The notes beneath the pieces were generated by a model. The model worked only from the letters and a program-made list of their open reading frames with translations, made no database searches and had not been told where the DNA came from. From an uncultured Acetatifactor sp. (lineage in GTDB: Bacteria; Bacillota; Clostridia; Lachnospirales; Lachnospiraceae), in contig CAJUAH010000022.1 in the NCBI GenBank assembly GCA_910584375.1, positions 1-64,000 on the forward strand: DNA of 64,000 nucleotides. The letters are read 5' to 3'. Below are positions 47,572 to 58,300 of the stretch, piece after piece (within the stretch, counting starts at the first letter, position 1; the number at the start of each line of letters is the position of its first letter). Position numbers and translations under genes: made by a program.

Positions 47572-48540
47572 TCACTTTCCTGAAAATCTTTTCTTATACA
47601 TACGAATATCCGGTCCGGTCAGCTTACACAGCGAATAATTGCTGGTAACGCGGGAAAAAATGCGGTCGGAATAGCGGTCGCGCATTTCCTCCAGGTTCAG
47701 ATTGGTGGAAATGATGGTAGCCTTTTGCCGCAGATGCCGCTCGTTCAGCAGGGAAAATAACTGCGAAGTCACAAAACTGTTAGTCACTTCCGTTCCCAGA
47801 TCGTCTATGATCACCAGATCGCTGGTGTAAAGGTCTCTGCAAAAACTGTAGAGGGCATCCTTAGCTCTGGCGTCAAAGCTGTAGCGGGCCAGCGTCTCAA
47901 ACAGACCGCAGGCGCTGAAATAGATCACGGCCTGTCCCTGGGACAGCAGTTCCCGGGCGATACAGCCGGACAGAAAACTTTTGCCCGTTCCTACTGTACC
48001 ATAAAACAATAAATTTTGGTAGCTTTTTTTGAAATCATCCACGAATTTATGGCTGATGGCGACGGCGTTTTCAAAACGTCGCAGATCCTCCCCCTCATAG
48101 TAGGCGGTGGAAAGGGTGTCAAAATTCTCCCGGCCGATCATCTCCTGAATGCCGGATTGTTCATATAGCAGAGTAATCTCCTGCTGGCGGAAACAGTGGC
48201 ATTTTTCGCTGCCTGTATAACCGGTGTCCCGGCAGTCGGGGCAGTCGTAAACAGGCTCCAAATAGTCCAGGGGAAAACCCGCCTGGGCCAGCAGCGCCCG
48301 GCGGCGTTCAGCATTTTGCGCCAGCTCCTGTCTCAATCCGTCCAGCGCCGTCTCGTCCCCGTCCAGCAGCTGCCGGGCGTGAGCCAGGGAGGCAGCGCCC
48401 ACGGCGTTCTCCAGCTCCCGATACTGGGGGAGCCGGGCATAGACCTGCTGTCGGCGCTGATCCAGCAGCCGCATGTTACGGTTCTGTCTCTCCTCATAGC
48501 AGCGCTTTATGGTGTCATATTGTGTCTTGGTCAATGCCAC
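47572..48540 (-). CDS. DnaI/DnaC-like helicase loader ATPase
   Basis: A 322-residue AAA+ protein. The N-terminal helical region has a zinc-binding YDCPDCRDTGYTGSEKCHC (CxxC...CxC) near residue 100. The ATPase core has Walker A FYGTVGTGKSFLSGCIA (about 190), LVIIDDLGTE (Walker B) and a sensor region ATIISTNLNLEEM. It should load DnaB onto DNA. The start is GTG at 48540, with AAGGAGA seven bases before it. It lies directly downstream of dnaD. Confidence 0.92.
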   Translation of the reverse strand: MALTKTQYDTIKRCYEERQNRNMRLLDQRRQQVYARLPQYRELENAVGAASLAHARQLLDGDETALDGLRQELAQNAERRRALLAQAGFPLDYLEPVYDCPDCRDTGYTGSEKCHCFRQQEITLLYEQSGIQEMIGRENFDTLSTAYYEGEDLRRFENAVAISHKFVDDFKKSYQNLLFYGTVGTGKSFLSGCIARELLSQGQAVIYFSACGLFETLARYSFDARAKDALYSFCRDLYTSDLVIIDDLGTEVTNSFVTSQLFSLLNERHLRQKATIISTNLNLEEMRDRYSDRIFSRVTSNYSLCKLTGPDIRMYKKRFSGK

Positions 48541-48551
48541 GGCGATTCTCC

Positions 48552-49646
48552 TTAGTTGCTGATGAGTTCTTTTTCCAGTTCCTCAAAATCGTATGTATTC
48601 TGCTTAAACTGATTGAATCTGTTATTGGGGGCGGCGCTGCGGGGAGCGGCTTTCTGTTTCTGATGCTGCTCGTCTATCCGCCTGATGTCGGATTTATGGC
48701 GCACATTTTCCTGCCGCCAGCTGCTCAGGATTCCCTCCGCATACTCAAAGCGGTGTTTGTCCACCGCCAGCACTGTGCGTTCGCAGGCCTCGAAGATGAT
48801 ATCCTGACTGAAACCGTATTCTCCTGTCCATCGGTTGATATATTCCAGCTCCTTGCTGGTGGGAGCGGAGGACTTGCCCAGCTCGTTCATAATCGCGTAG
48901 ACGGATTTATCGTATTTTAAGGCGGCCTTCTGTGCCTGCCGGGGTGTAGTAATCCCCTGCTGGGCCCAACTGACGGCCACTTTTTCCATATAGCGGAAAT
49001 CTTTCTTGCCACGGTCTACGCAGTACTGGATCAGATAATCGATCAGGTCGTCGGAAAAGCGCAGCACATCCGAAAAGTAAAGGATCGTCTTCATATCCGA
49101 TGCGGTCAGCGGCCGCCCCACATATACCTGGGCCACAAACAGCAACTGCGCGGTGCTTTCCTGTTCCTTGAAATCGCGGAGCTGGTCGGTGGTGTATGTG
49201 GGTTTGGCATAGGGATCCGGTTCTGGGGCGCAGGGCTGGGGGGTCGACGCCGCAGAAAAACTTCTGACAGAGCCGTCCGAGCCTGCGGCGGTCATAACCG
49301 TCGGGGCAGGGGCAAGCTCCGCGGCGGCGTGGCCGGCAGTATTTTCACCGGGATTCAGCTCGCACAGGTGGATGCCCACCAGATTTTTGTCTCCGTCATA
49401 ATCCAGAGTCAGCAGTTTATGCTTTTCCCAGTACCGCAGAGCGCGCAGCACATCCTTCTCCGTATGATTGAATTTATCCGCTATGTCCGATACGCTGAAT
49501 GACAGATTGGCATGTATCATGCGCAGCAGATACAGATAGATCTTCAGCTGGGCATCATTGGCATCCTTCATATATTCGTCAATAAAACAGTTGGAAACGG
49601 CAGTCGATTCTATATAATTGTCCTTGTAAATCGCCAAACGAGCCAT
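48552..49646 (-). CDS. dnaD: DnaD-domain replication initiation protein
   Basis: A 364-residue primosome protein. The winged-helix N-domain (about 25-100: LKIYLYLLRMIHANLSFSVSDIADKFNHTEKDVLRALRYW) is followed by a Pro/Ala linker and one or two DnaD/DnaB_2 helical domains (about 150-310). Near residue 300 is YAEGILSSWRQENVRH, the family's YxxxI...W signature. It helps load helicase after DnaA opens DNA. The upstream region holds a cluster of DnaA boxes. Confidence 0.92.
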   Translation of the reverse strand: MARLAIYKDNYIESTAVSNCFIDEYMKDANDAQLKIYLYLLRMIHANLSFSVSDIADKFNHTEKDVLRALRYWEKHKLLTLDYDGDKNLVGIHLCELNPGENTAGHAAAELAPAPTVMTAAGSDGSVRSFSAASTPQPCAPEPDPYAKPTYTTDQLRDFKEQESTAQLLFVAQVYVGRPLTASDMKTILYFSDVLRFSDDLIDYLIQYCVDRGKKDFRYMEKVAVSWAQQGITTPRQAQKAALKYDKSVYAIMNELGKSSAPTSKELEYINRWTGEYGFSQDIIFEACERTVLAVDKHRFEYAEGILSSWRQENVRHKSDIRRIDEQHQKQKAAPRSAAPNNRFNQFKQNTYDFEELEKELISN

Positions 49647-49847
49647 GAAAAACCATCCCTTTATATTAATATTTCACCAACAATCCATCAATAATCCGGC
49701 GTCGGAATCAACGATTCAATACCGGGCTGCACAGCGGTATGGGTTTGAATTCTATCCTGCGAGCAGAAGTAAGTATAGCACAGGGAAACCAAAAAAGAAA
49801 TAGGCATTTTGCCAGAAAGAAAAACGACATTTTTTACGGTCATAAAT

Positions 49848-50018
49848 TGTGGAAACGGTGGATACAGTGGATAATTATTGCGGCGACGCGATGGGATTCC
49901 AGGAAAAGTCAACGGTACTCCGCCATATCCGAAAGGGGGAATTATCCACCGTTTTTGTACAGCTATCCACATTTTTTCGCGGATGCGCCCCCGGAAAAAA
50001 TGTGGATAGGGTGGATAA
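49848..50018. promoter_or_regulatory. DnaA-box cluster between murC and dnaD
   Basis: Seven 9-mers match TTATCCACA or its complement at 7-8 of 9 positions: 49848, 49857 and 49866 (three in direct tandem), 49942, 49963, then 50001 and 50010 in tandem. CTATCCACATTTTTTC (49963-49978) and its exact complement (49994-50009) form a 16-bp inverted repeat with boxes in both arms. This suggests DnaA control of the dnaD operon or DnaA titration. Confidence 0.7.
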
Positions 50019-51398
50019 CTATTTTTGCAGGAGAGATTCACCGATTATATGCACGTCCCCGGCTCCCATAGTTATCAACAGGTCGCCGTTTATGCAATTT
50101 TTTAACAGAAAATTTTCCGCCTCTGCAAAAGAGGGAAAATAGTCGCACTGCCCGCCTGATTTCTGTACAACAGCCTGCAGATCCCGTGAGCTTATTCCCA
50201 GCGTATCCTTCTCCCGGGCGGCATAGATATCCGTGAGTACCACATGATCCGCCAGCGTCAGAGCCTGCGCGAACTCGTTCATAAAGGTTTTGGTCCGGCT
50301 GTATGTGTGGGGCTGGAACACGCACCACAGCTTTTTGTGAGGATAATTTTGCGCCGCCTGCAAAGTTGCTGTAATTTCTGTGGGATGATGCGCATAATCA
50401 TCTATTACAGTGACGCCGTTCACGGTGCCCTTGTACTCGAAACGGCGGTCCGTTCCGCGGAAATCCGTCAGCGCCTCCAGAGAATCTTCGCGCTCGATGC
50501 CCAGCAGATCCGCCGTGGCGATGGCGGCTACGGCATTGTAGACATTGTGGTCGCCCGGTACCTGTAAAGTTACCCGTTGGGGTCTTGTATGGGGACTGTG
50601 CAGCAGAAAAGAAACATTGCCCCGGCTGTCGTGGGCGATCTCGTCGGCATGGTAATCGCAGTCCCGGCTGTGACCGTAAGTAACCACGGCGCAGGACAGG
50701 CCCTCCGTCAGATCCTGCCAGCGTTCAATATCGCCGCTTATGACCAGAGTGCCGTCCGGGGGCAGCAGCTGGGCAAAGCGCCTGAAAGAGGCACGGATAT
50801 CCGCCAGATCCCTGAAAAAGTCCAGATGATCCTCTTCCACATTCAGGATCAGGCCGATTCTGGGAAAGAAACTGAGAAAGCTGTTGGTGTACTCGCAGGC
50901 TTCCGTCAGAAAGTAGCCGGAGTTTCCCACCCGGATATTGCCGCCGATGGATCTCAGGATACCGCCGATGGACAGGGTGGGATCGGTGTCCGCGTGGAGC
51001 AGGATCTCCGCGAGCATGGAAGTGGTAGTGGTTTTGCCGTGGGTACCGCTGACGGCGATGGGGATCTCATAGTTTTTCATAATCTGTCCCAGGAGCTGTG
51101 CCCTGGACAGATAGGGAATATTTTTCTGCCGTATGGCAGTAAACTCCAGATTATCCTCATGGACGGCGCTGGTCAGCACGGCGCAGTCGATATCCTCCGT
51201 GATATGGGCGGCATCCTCGCCATAGGAGACCTGTATGCCCGCCTGCTCCAGGGCCTGGGTGATGGGGCTGGATTTCCAATCGGAGCCGGACACAGAGAAA
51301 CCTGCCCGATGCAGGATCTGTGCCAGACCGCTCATGCTGATACCTCCGATACCTACAAAATAAACGGAAACGGGGTGGTCAAAATCTATTTGATACAT
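50019..51398 (-). CDS. murC: UDP-N-acetylmuramate--L-alanine ligase
   Basis: A 459-residue Mur ligase adding L-Ala to UDP-MurNAc, the first peptide step of peptidoglycan synthesis. It begins MYQIDFDHPVSVYFVGIGGISMSGLA (UDP-binding glycine loop), then SGTHGKTTTTSM (ATP P-loop, about residue 110), and DDYAHHPTEI. The ATG at 51398 follows AAAGGAG. It ends at the edge of the DnaA-box cluster. Confidence 0.97.
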   Translation of the reverse strand: MYQIDFDHPVSVYFVGIGGISMSGLAQILHRAGFSVSGSDWKSSPITQALEQAGIQVSYGEDAAHITEDIDCAVLTSAVHEDNLEFTAIRQKNIPYLSRAQLLGQIMKNYEIPIAVSGTHGKTTTTSMLAEILLHADTDPTLSIGGILRSIGGNIRVGNSGYFLTEACEYTNSFLSFFPRIGLILNVEEDHLDFFRDLADIRASFRRFAQLLPPDGTLVISGDIERWQDLTEGLSCAVVTYGHSRDCDYHADEIAHDSRGNVSFLLHSPHTRPQRVTLQVPGDHNVYNAVAAIATADLLGIEREDSLEALTDFRGTDRRFEYKGTVNGVTVIDDYAHHPTEITATLQAAQNYPHKKLWCVFQPHTYSRTKTFMNEFAQALTLADHVVLTDIYAAREKDTLGISSRDLQAVVQKSGGQCDYFPSFAEAENFLLKNCINGDLLITMGAGDVHIIGESLLQK

Positions 51399-51554
51399 AC
51401 GGTATATAACTCCTTTTGCAAAATATTCTAGATTATTATATTCCTTATTATATACTTTGTGGGTACAAAAAACAAACACATTTTCATGAAGGCAAAATTC
51501 TGTTAAAAATGAATGAAAATTCCTCTGAATTTTACTTTTTTTTGTAAAAAATTA

Positions 51555-51583
51555 TTCACAACTCTACACGGATATGCTATAAT
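51555..51583 (+). promoter_or_regulatory. Promoter of glgCD copy 2
   Basis: -35 TTCACA (51555-51560), 17-base spacer, -10 TATAAT (51578-51583) with extended TGC. Confidence 0.72.
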
Positions 51584-51640
51584 ATACACAAGATGAGGCC
51601 TTAGAGCGCCTTGTATATTATGCTAGATTGAGGTGATGAC

Positions 51641-52912
51641 ATGATCAAAAAGGAAATGATAGCCATGCTGCTTGCGGGAGGGCAGGGCAGCCGCCTGGGA
51701 GTACTCACGTCCAAGGTGGCCAAGCCTGCGGTGGCCTTTGGGGGGAAATATCGCATTATCGATTTCCCTCTGAGCAATTGTATCAATTCGGGTGTGGACA
51801 CGGTGGGTGTACTGACCCAGTATCAGCCCCTGCGGCTGAATACGCATATCGGGATCGGTATTCCCTGGGATCTGGATCGGAACATCGGCGGTGTGACGGT
51901 ACTGCCCCCCTATGAGAAGAGCACCAACAGCGAGTGGTACACCGGCACGGCCAACGCGATCTTTCAGAATCTGGACTATATGGAAAGCTTTAATCCGGAT
52001 TATGTTCTGATTCTCTCCGGCGACCATATCTATAAGATGGATTATGAGGTGATGCTGGATTTTCACAAGACGAACAACGCGGAAGTCACCATTGCGGTGA
52101 TGCCGGTCCCCATGGAGGAGGCCAGTCGTTTTGGCATTATGATTACAGACGAGAACCGGCGCATTATTGATTTCGAGGAGAAACCGGAGCATCCCAGGAG
52201 CAATCTGGCCAGCATGGGTATCTATATCTTCAACTGGAAGACGCTGAAGGAGGCGCTGCTCAATATGGCGGATCAGCCCGCTCTGGATTTTGGCAAGCAT
52301 GTGATTCCCTATTGCCATGAGAAGGGGGCGCCCCTGTATGCCTACGAGTTCAACGGTTACTGGAAGGATGTAGGCACCCTGAACTCCTATTGGGAGGCCA
52401 ATATGGAGCTGATCGATATTGTGCCTGTGTTTAATCTCTATGAGGAGTACTGGAAGATCTATACCAAAAGCGACATTCTGCCGCCCCAGTATATGTCCAG
52501 GGACAGCGTGGTACAGCGCTGTATCATCGGCGAGGGGACGGATGTCTACGGCCAGGTGTACAATTCCGTGGTCGGCTGCGGCGTGACCATCGGCGCGGGC
52601 GCGGTCATCCGCGATTCCATTATCATGAATCACGTATCCATCGGCGCGGGATGCGAGATTAACAAGGCGATCGTGGCGGAAAACGTACGGATCGGCGACC
52701 GCGTGAAACTGGGCGTGGGCGACGAGGCGGAGAATGACACTGCTCCTCATATTTACAATCACGGTCTGGTGACGGTGGGAGAAAAGAGCGTGATTCCCGA
52801 GGGCGTCAGCGTGGGTAAGAATACAGTGATCGCTGGAGAGACCACGGCGGCGGATTATCCGGACGCTTATCTGCCCAGCGGCAGGACATTGATCAAGGCG
52901 GAGGAGAGATAA
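51641..52912 (+). CDS. glgC: Glucose-1-phosphate adenylyltransferase GlgC (copy 2)
   Basis: A 423-residue enzyme with the canonical motifs GGQGSRL, KPAVAFGGKYRIIDF, LSGDHIYKMDYEVML (catalytic Asp), FEEKP and GYWKDVGT, and a hexapeptide-repeat beta-helix. All expected catalytic residues are present, unlike copy 1, in which His and Tyr of SGDHIYKMDY are changed. It makes ADP-glucose. The SD TGAGGTGA precedes the ATG at 51641. glgD copy 2 begins two bases after the stop. Confidence 0.97.
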   Translation: MIKKEMIAMLLAGGQGSRLGVLTSKVAKPAVAFGGKYRIIDFPLSNCINSGVDTVGVLTQYQPLRLNTHIGIGIPWDLDRNIGGVTVLPPYEKSTNSEWYTGTANAIFQNLDYMESFNPDYVLILSGDHIYKMDYEVMLDFHKTNNAEVTIAVMPVPMEEASRFGIMITDENRRIIDFEEKPEHPRSNLASMGIYIFNWKTLKEALLNMADQPALDFGKHVIPYCHEKGAPLYAYEFNGYWKDVGTLNSYWEANMELIDIVPVFNLYEEYWKIYTKSDILPPQYMSRDSVVQRCIIGEGTDVYGQVYNSVVGCGVTIGAGAVIRDSIIMNHVSIGAGCEINKAIVAENVRIGDRVKLGVGDEAENDTAPHIYNHGLVTVGEKSVIPEGVSVGKNTVIAGETTAADYPDAYLPSGRTLIKAEER

Positions 52913-52914
52913 CA

Positions 52915-54033
52915 GTGAGAGCGATAGGAATCATTTTGGCAGGTGGCAATAACCACCGAATGAAAGAATTGTCACGGAAACGGGCGATTTGCGCCATGCC
53001 TGTGGCCGGGAGCTACCGGAGCATTGACTTTACGCTCAGCAATATGTCCAATTCCCATATCCAGAGGGTCGCGGTGTTTACGCAGTACAATTCCAGAAGT
53101 CTGAACGAACACTTAAGCTCCTCCAAATGGTGGGATTTCGGGCGTAAACAGGGCGGGCTGTATGTATTCACGCCCGCAGTGACCGTCAACAACAGCAACT
53201 GGTACAGGGGCACGGCGGACGCCATAGCGCAGAATCTGACATGGCTGAAAAACAGCCACGAACCCTATGTGGTCATTGCCTCCGGCGACGGCGTGTACAA
53301 GATGGATTTTAACAAACTGTTGGAGTACCACATAGAGAAAAAAGCGGATATCACCGTGGTGTGTCGGGATATGGAGCCGGGCACGGAGATTGAGCGTTTC
53401 GGCACGATGAAGATGAACGAGGACTTCCGTGTTACGGAGTTTGAGGAAAAACCGCTGCAGGCCAAGAGCAATACCATTTCCTGCGGGATTTATGTGATTC
53501 GCCGCCGCAACCTGATCGAGATGATCGAGAGGTGTATGGAGGAGGAGCGGTACGATTTCGTTCGGGACATATTAATCCGCTACAAGGACATGAAGAGGAT
53601 ATATGCTTACAAGATCAAGGATTACTGGCGCAATATCGCATCGGTGGAGGACTATTACGGAACCAACATGGATTTCCTGAAACCGGAGGTAAGGGATTAT
53701 TTTTTCAAACAGTATCCTGATATCTATTCCAAGGTGGACGACCTGCCGCCTGCCAAGTACAATCCGGGGGCGGAGATTCGTAACAGCCTGATCTCCAGCG
53801 GCTGTATTGTCAACGGCGTGGTGGAAAACTCCGTGATATTCAAAAAGAGTTACATAGGCAACAACTGTGTGATCAAGAATTCCGTGATCCTCAACGACGT
53901 CTATATAGGCGACAATACTTATATTGAAAACTGCATAGTGGAAAGCCGTGACACGATACGGGCCGGATCCCGCTTTGTGGGAGAGAACGGAATCCGGATC
54001 GTAGTGGAGAAAAACGAAAGGTACGTTATATAA
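52915..54033 (+). CDS. glgD: Glucose-1-phosphate adenylyltransferase subunit GlgD (copy 2)
   Basis: A 372-residue GlgD of the Clostridia type (start MRAIGIILAGGNNHRMKELS). The nucleotide loop is altered (GGNNHRM instead of GGxGxRL) but keeps an Arg. ASGDGVYKMDF keeps the catalytic-type Asp, and FEEKP is retained. It is therefore less degenerate than copy 1. The GTG start at 52915 follows GGAGGAGAG. It is a partner of glgC copy 2. Confidence 0.95.
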   Translation: MRAIGIILAGGNNHRMKELSRKRAICAMPVAGSYRSIDFTLSNMSNSHIQRVAVFTQYNSRSLNEHLSSSKWWDFGRKQGGLYVFTPAVTVNNSNWYRGTADAIAQNLTWLKNSHEPYVVIASGDGVYKMDFNKLLEYHIEKKADITVVCRDMEPGTEIERFGTMKMNEDFRVTEFEEKPLQAKSNTISCGIYVIRRRNLIEMIERCMEEERYDFVRDILIRYKDMKRIYAYKIKDYWRNIASVEDYYGTNMDFLKPEVRDYFFKQYPDIYSKVDDLPPAKYNPGAEIRNSLISSGCIVNGVVENSVIFKKSYIGNNCVIKNSVILNDVYIGDNTYIENCIVESRDTIRAGSRFVGENGIRIVVEKNERYVI

Positions 54034-54038
54034 ATACT

Positions 54039-54054
54039 ATGCGCCGGAGCGCAT
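54039..54054 (+). repeat. Short hairpin related to the 70-bp repeat
   Basis: ATGCGC-CGGA-GCGCAT, the same stem as hairpin 2 of the 70-bp repeat with a different loop. It lies just after glgD copy 2. Confidence 0.5.
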
Positions 54055-54099
54055 GTAATCGGAGTACATTAGGATCATTTAGCTAAGGGGGTTATATTG

Positions 54100-54378
54100 A
54101 TGCAGATAACAGATGTACGGGTTCGCAAGATTACAAAAGAAGGGAAGATGAAGGCTGTCGTGTCAATCACTTTAGACGATGCGTTCGTGGTACACGATAT
54201 CAAGGTGATCGAGGGGGACAAGGGCTTGTTTATCGCCATGCCCAGCAAGAAGTCGGCAGACGGGGAGCACAGAGACATCGCGCATCCCATCAACTCCGCC
54301 ACTCGGGAACATATTCAGAATGTGATTCTGGAGAGTTATGAGAAAGCGCTGGTTATGCCGGAGGTTTTTGAAGAGTGA
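54100..54378 (+). CDS. spoVG: SpoVG family septation/sporulation regulator
   Basis: A 92-residue RNA/DNA-binding protein with the family sequence MQITDVRVRKITKEGKMKAVVSITLDDAFVVHDIKVIEG, then PSKKSADGEHRDIAHPIN. It modulates asymmetric septation and, in Listeria, RNA-level control. The ATG at 54100 is preferred to the TTG just before it; GGGGGT lies upstream. Confidence 0.96.
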   Translation: MQITDVRVRKITKEGKMKAVVSITLDDAFVVHDIKVIEGDKGLFIAMPSKKSADGEHRDIAHPINSATREHIQNVILESYEKALVMPEVFEE

Positions 54379-54425
54379 GCGTTTGACTGATCTGTAGCTC
54401 GCATATATGCTATATGTATTGGTAT

Positions 54426-54460
54426 GAGGCTGTCGCAGGAGTGGGCAGCCTCTTTTATTT
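54426..54460 (+). terminator. Terminator of spoVG
   Basis: GAGGCTG pairs with CAGCCTC, followed by TTTTATTT. Confidence 0.8.
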
Positions 54461-54570
54461 CTGTCCGGAGCGGATATGAGAATTTGTGCTTGAATTCAGG
54501 GTATGTTATGGAGTATCATTAGGATACTCAGGCATAGTTGCCGGGACGGATGGGAAAAGAGGGATAAAGG

Positions 54571-55152
54571 ATGTTTATTATTGCGGGCCTGGGCAATCCG
54601 GGCAGGGAATATGAAAATACAAGGCATAATATCGGCTTTCAGTTCATAGATGATATTGCCAAAAAATATCAGATCGCCATGTTGGAGCGGAAACACAAAG
54701 CGGTGATTGGAAAGGGCTATATCGACGGGCAGAAGGTGATTCTGGTAAAGCCCCTGACCTATATGAATCTCAGCGGCGAGAGTATTCGGGAAGTGACGGA
54801 TTATTACAAGGTGGATGTGACGGCCCGGCTGGTAGTGGTGTCGGATGATATCAATCTGGATGTGGGGCAGTTACGAATCCGCAAAAAGGGCAGCGCCGGG
54901 GGACACAACGGACTGAAAAATATCATTCTGCACCTGGGATGCGAGGACTTCACGCGCATTAGAATGGGAGTGAGCGACAAACCTCAGGGGTACGACTTAA
55001 AGGACTATGTGCTGGGTCATTTTACAGACAGGGAGCAGAAGGCGTTGGAGGAGATATTTGACAAGGCGGAGCAGGCGATCCGCATGATCATGCAGGGTGA
55101 CACGGACGGCGCCATGAACCGATTTAACACGAAAAAAAAGCCGCAATTGTGA
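54571..55152 (+). CDS. pth: Peptidyl-tRNA hydrolase
   Basis: A 193-residue enzyme releasing peptides from peptidyl-tRNA. Motifs are FIIAGLGNPGREYENTRHNIGFQ (with catalytic His), KPLTYMNLSGESI and SDDINLDVGQLRIRKKGSAGGHNGLKNI. pth-mfd adjacency is conserved in Firmicutes. The SD GGGATAAAGGA precedes the ATG. Confidence 0.97.
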   Translation: MFIIAGLGNPGREYENTRHNIGFQFIDDIAKKYQIAMLERKHKAVIGKGYIDGQKVILVKPLTYMNLSGESIREVTDYYKVDVTARLVVVSDDINLDVGQLRIRKKGSAGGHNGLKNIILHLGCEDFTRIRMGVSDKPQGYDLKDYVLGHFTDREQKALEEIFDKAEQAIRMIMQGDTDGAMNRFNTKKKPQL

Positions 55153-55307
55153 GCGGATATGCGGAATAAAGTTCTGACGAACTTCAAAACAGCAAATCCC
55201 CGTAAGGCGCACTGATCAATATACGGACGCCCTAAGCGGCCGGATGTTGATCACCGAAACTGTGTGCCGTGAGGGGATATGCGGAACTTCAAATAGGAGG
55301 ATATGGG

Positions 55308-58300
55308 ATGCAGGCATTGTTAGCGCCCCTGCGGGAATTGGCGGAATACGACCAGGCCAGGGAAGATATTCGCAAAGGGAGGACGCCGATCGCGTTCAGC
55401 GGCTGTGTGGACTCGCAAAAACTGCATATGATATACGGTCTCTCCGACGGCCTGCGGTACAAGGTGATCGTCACTTACAGTGACTTGAAGGCGCGGGAGC
55501 TATATGAGGAATACCGTTTTTACGACAGGAACGTGAGACTTTATCCCGCCAAGGATCTGATCTTCTTTCAGGCGGACATCCATGGCAATCAGCTCACTCG
55601 GGAGAGGGTGGCCGTGCTGCGGCGGATCGCGGAGGACAAGCCTCTGACGCTGATCACCACTTTTGCGGCCCTGATGACGCCGCAGGTCAAGTGGGATCTG
55701 GACAGGGATATTCTGCACGTGGAAAACGGCGGTATGCTGGACGAGACGGCGCTTTCCAGACGTCTGGTGGACATGGGCTATGAAAAAGCGGCGCAGGTGG
55801 AGAGCAGCGGCCAGTTTTCGGTGCGGGGCGGGATCGTGGATATCTTCGACCTGACCCAGGAGAATCCCTATCGTATCGAACTGTGGGGCGACCAGGTGGA
55901 GTCCATACGCTCCTTTGACGTACTCAGTCAGCGCTCCATAGAAAAACTGGAGAGCGTCACTGTCTATCCTGCCACCGAATTTGTCATGACCGGGGAGCGG
56001 CTTAAGGAGGGTGTGAAACGCATAGAGCGGGAGGCTGCCGTCCAGGAGAAAAAGCTGCGGGAGTCCTTTTCCACGGAGGCCGCGCACCGGGTGCATACCC
56101 AGATGGAAGAGCTGAAGGAACAATTGCTGGAATTTCAGGCCAGAGTGAATCTGGAGAGCTATATCCGGTATTTTTATCAGGATACGTTGACGCTGCCGGA
56201 GTTGCTGCAGCAGATGGAGGGCAACGGGGGGCGGACGGTTTTTTTTATGGACGAACCGGCCAGAATCGCCGAACATGCGGACGCCGTGGAACTGGAGTTT
56301 CGTGAAAGCATGGAACAGCGGGCGGCAAAGGGCTATGTGCTGCCGGGGCAGATGGATATCCTCTACGGCAGGGAGCAGGTCATGGCCCGGTGTCTCAAGT
56401 CCGCCGTAGTATCCCTGTCCACGATGGACGGGAAGAACAGTCTGTTGAAACCTGTCTCCCGTTTCACGGTATCCGCCCGCAATGTCTCTTCTTATAACAG
56501 CAGTTTTGAGGCGCTGGTAAAAGATCTGTCCCGCTATCGCAGACAGGGCTACCGGGTGCTGCTGCTGTCCGGTTCCCGGACCCGGGCGAAACGGCTGGCG
56601 GAGGACCTGCGGGAATATGAGCTGACCGCCGTGTACACGGAGGACCCTTTTCGGGAAGTGCAGCCCGGGGAGGTATTGACCTATTACGGTCACGTGAACA
56701 AAGGTTTTGAGTATCCCCTGCTCAAATATGTGGTGATCGCGGAATCGGATATCTTTGGCGCGGAAAAGAAAAAGAAGAAAAAGAAACTGTATCAGGGCCA
56801 GAAAATTCACGATTTCCAGGAGCTGAAGGTGGGCGACTATGTGGTGCATGAGACCCACGGCCTGGGCATCTACCGGGGCATAGAAAAGGTGGAGGTGGAA
56901 AAAGTCGTCAAGGACTATATGAAGATCGAGTACCGGGACGGCGGTAATCTCTATGTGCTGGCCACCGGTCTGGACGTGATTCAGAAGTATGCCTCGGCGG
57001 AGGGCGGCAAGCCGAAACTGAATAAGCTGGGGACCAAAGAATGGGACCGCACCAAGACTAAGGTGCGCACAGCAGTGGATCAGGTGGCGGGGGATCTGGT
57101 GGAACTCTACGCGGCGCGGCAGCAGGCGAAGGGGTATCAGTACGGCAAGGATACGGTGTGGCAGCGGGAGTTTGAAGAGATGTTCCCCTTTGAGGAGACG
57201 GAGGATCAGCTGGCAGCCATCACCGACACCAAGGCGGATATGGAGAGCGGCAAGATCATGGACCGACTGATCTGCGGAGACGTGGGGTACGGCAAGACGG
57301 AGATTGCCATACGGGCAGCCTTCAAGGCCGTACAGGAGGGCAAGCAGGTGGTGTACCTGGTGCCCACCACGATCCTGGCCCAGCAGCATTACAACACTTT
57401 TACCCAGAGAATGAAGGACTTTCCGGTGCGGGTGGAGCTGCTGTCCCGGTTTCGCACCCCGGGGGAGATCAGAAAGACCATCGCCGAACTGCAAAAGGGT
57501 CTGGTGGATATCGTGATCGGCACGCACCGGGTGTTGTCGGAGGACGTAAAATACAAGGATCTGGGTCTGCTGATCATCGATGAGGAACAGCGTTTCGGCG
57601 TGGCGCACAAGGAGAAGATCAAAAAACTGAAAGAAAATGTGGATGTGCTGACGCTGACCGCCACCCCCATCCCCCGCACTCTCCATATGAGTCTGATCGG
57701 CATCCGGGATATGAGTGTCCTGGAGGAGGCGCCGGACGAGCGTCTGCCCATACAGACCTATGTTCTTGAGTACAATGAGGAGATGGTCAGGGAGGCTATC
57801 GTCCGGGAACTGGGACGGGGAGGGCAGGTCTTCTATGTCTACAACAGGGTAAACAGTATAGCGGATATCACGGCGGGGGTCGCGGCGCTGGTGCCGGAGG
57901 CCACGGTAGCTTACGCCCACGGGCAGATGAAGGAAAATGAGCTGGAAAAGATCATGGTGGATTTCATAGCCGGGGAGATCGACGTGCTGGTATCCACCAC
58001 CATCATCGAGACGGGACTGGACATCTCCAATGTAAACACCATGATCGTCCACGACTCCGACAACCTGGGTCTGTCTCAGCTCTATCAGCTCCGGGGGCGG
58101 GTGGGACGCTCCAACCGGACCGCCTACGCCTTTTTGATGTATAAGCGGGACAAGATGTTAAAGGAGGTGGCCGAAAAGAGACTGGCGGCCATAAAGGAAT
58201 TCACGGAATTGGGCAGCGGTTTCAAGATTGCCATGCGGGATCTGGAGATACGGGGAGCCGGCAATCTGCTGGGGATGCGTCAGCACGGCCATATGGAGGC

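Noticed and set aside
49848..50018. Chromosomal oriC
   Set aside because: DnaA boxes are dense, but dnaA and dnaN are absent, no clear unwinding element is seen, and the boxes abut the dnaD promoter region. A regulatory or titration site is the safer reading.
55500..58052. An 850-codon open frame on the minus strand
   Set aside because: It is antisense to mfd, whose domains are all present. There is no SD, motif or plausible composition.
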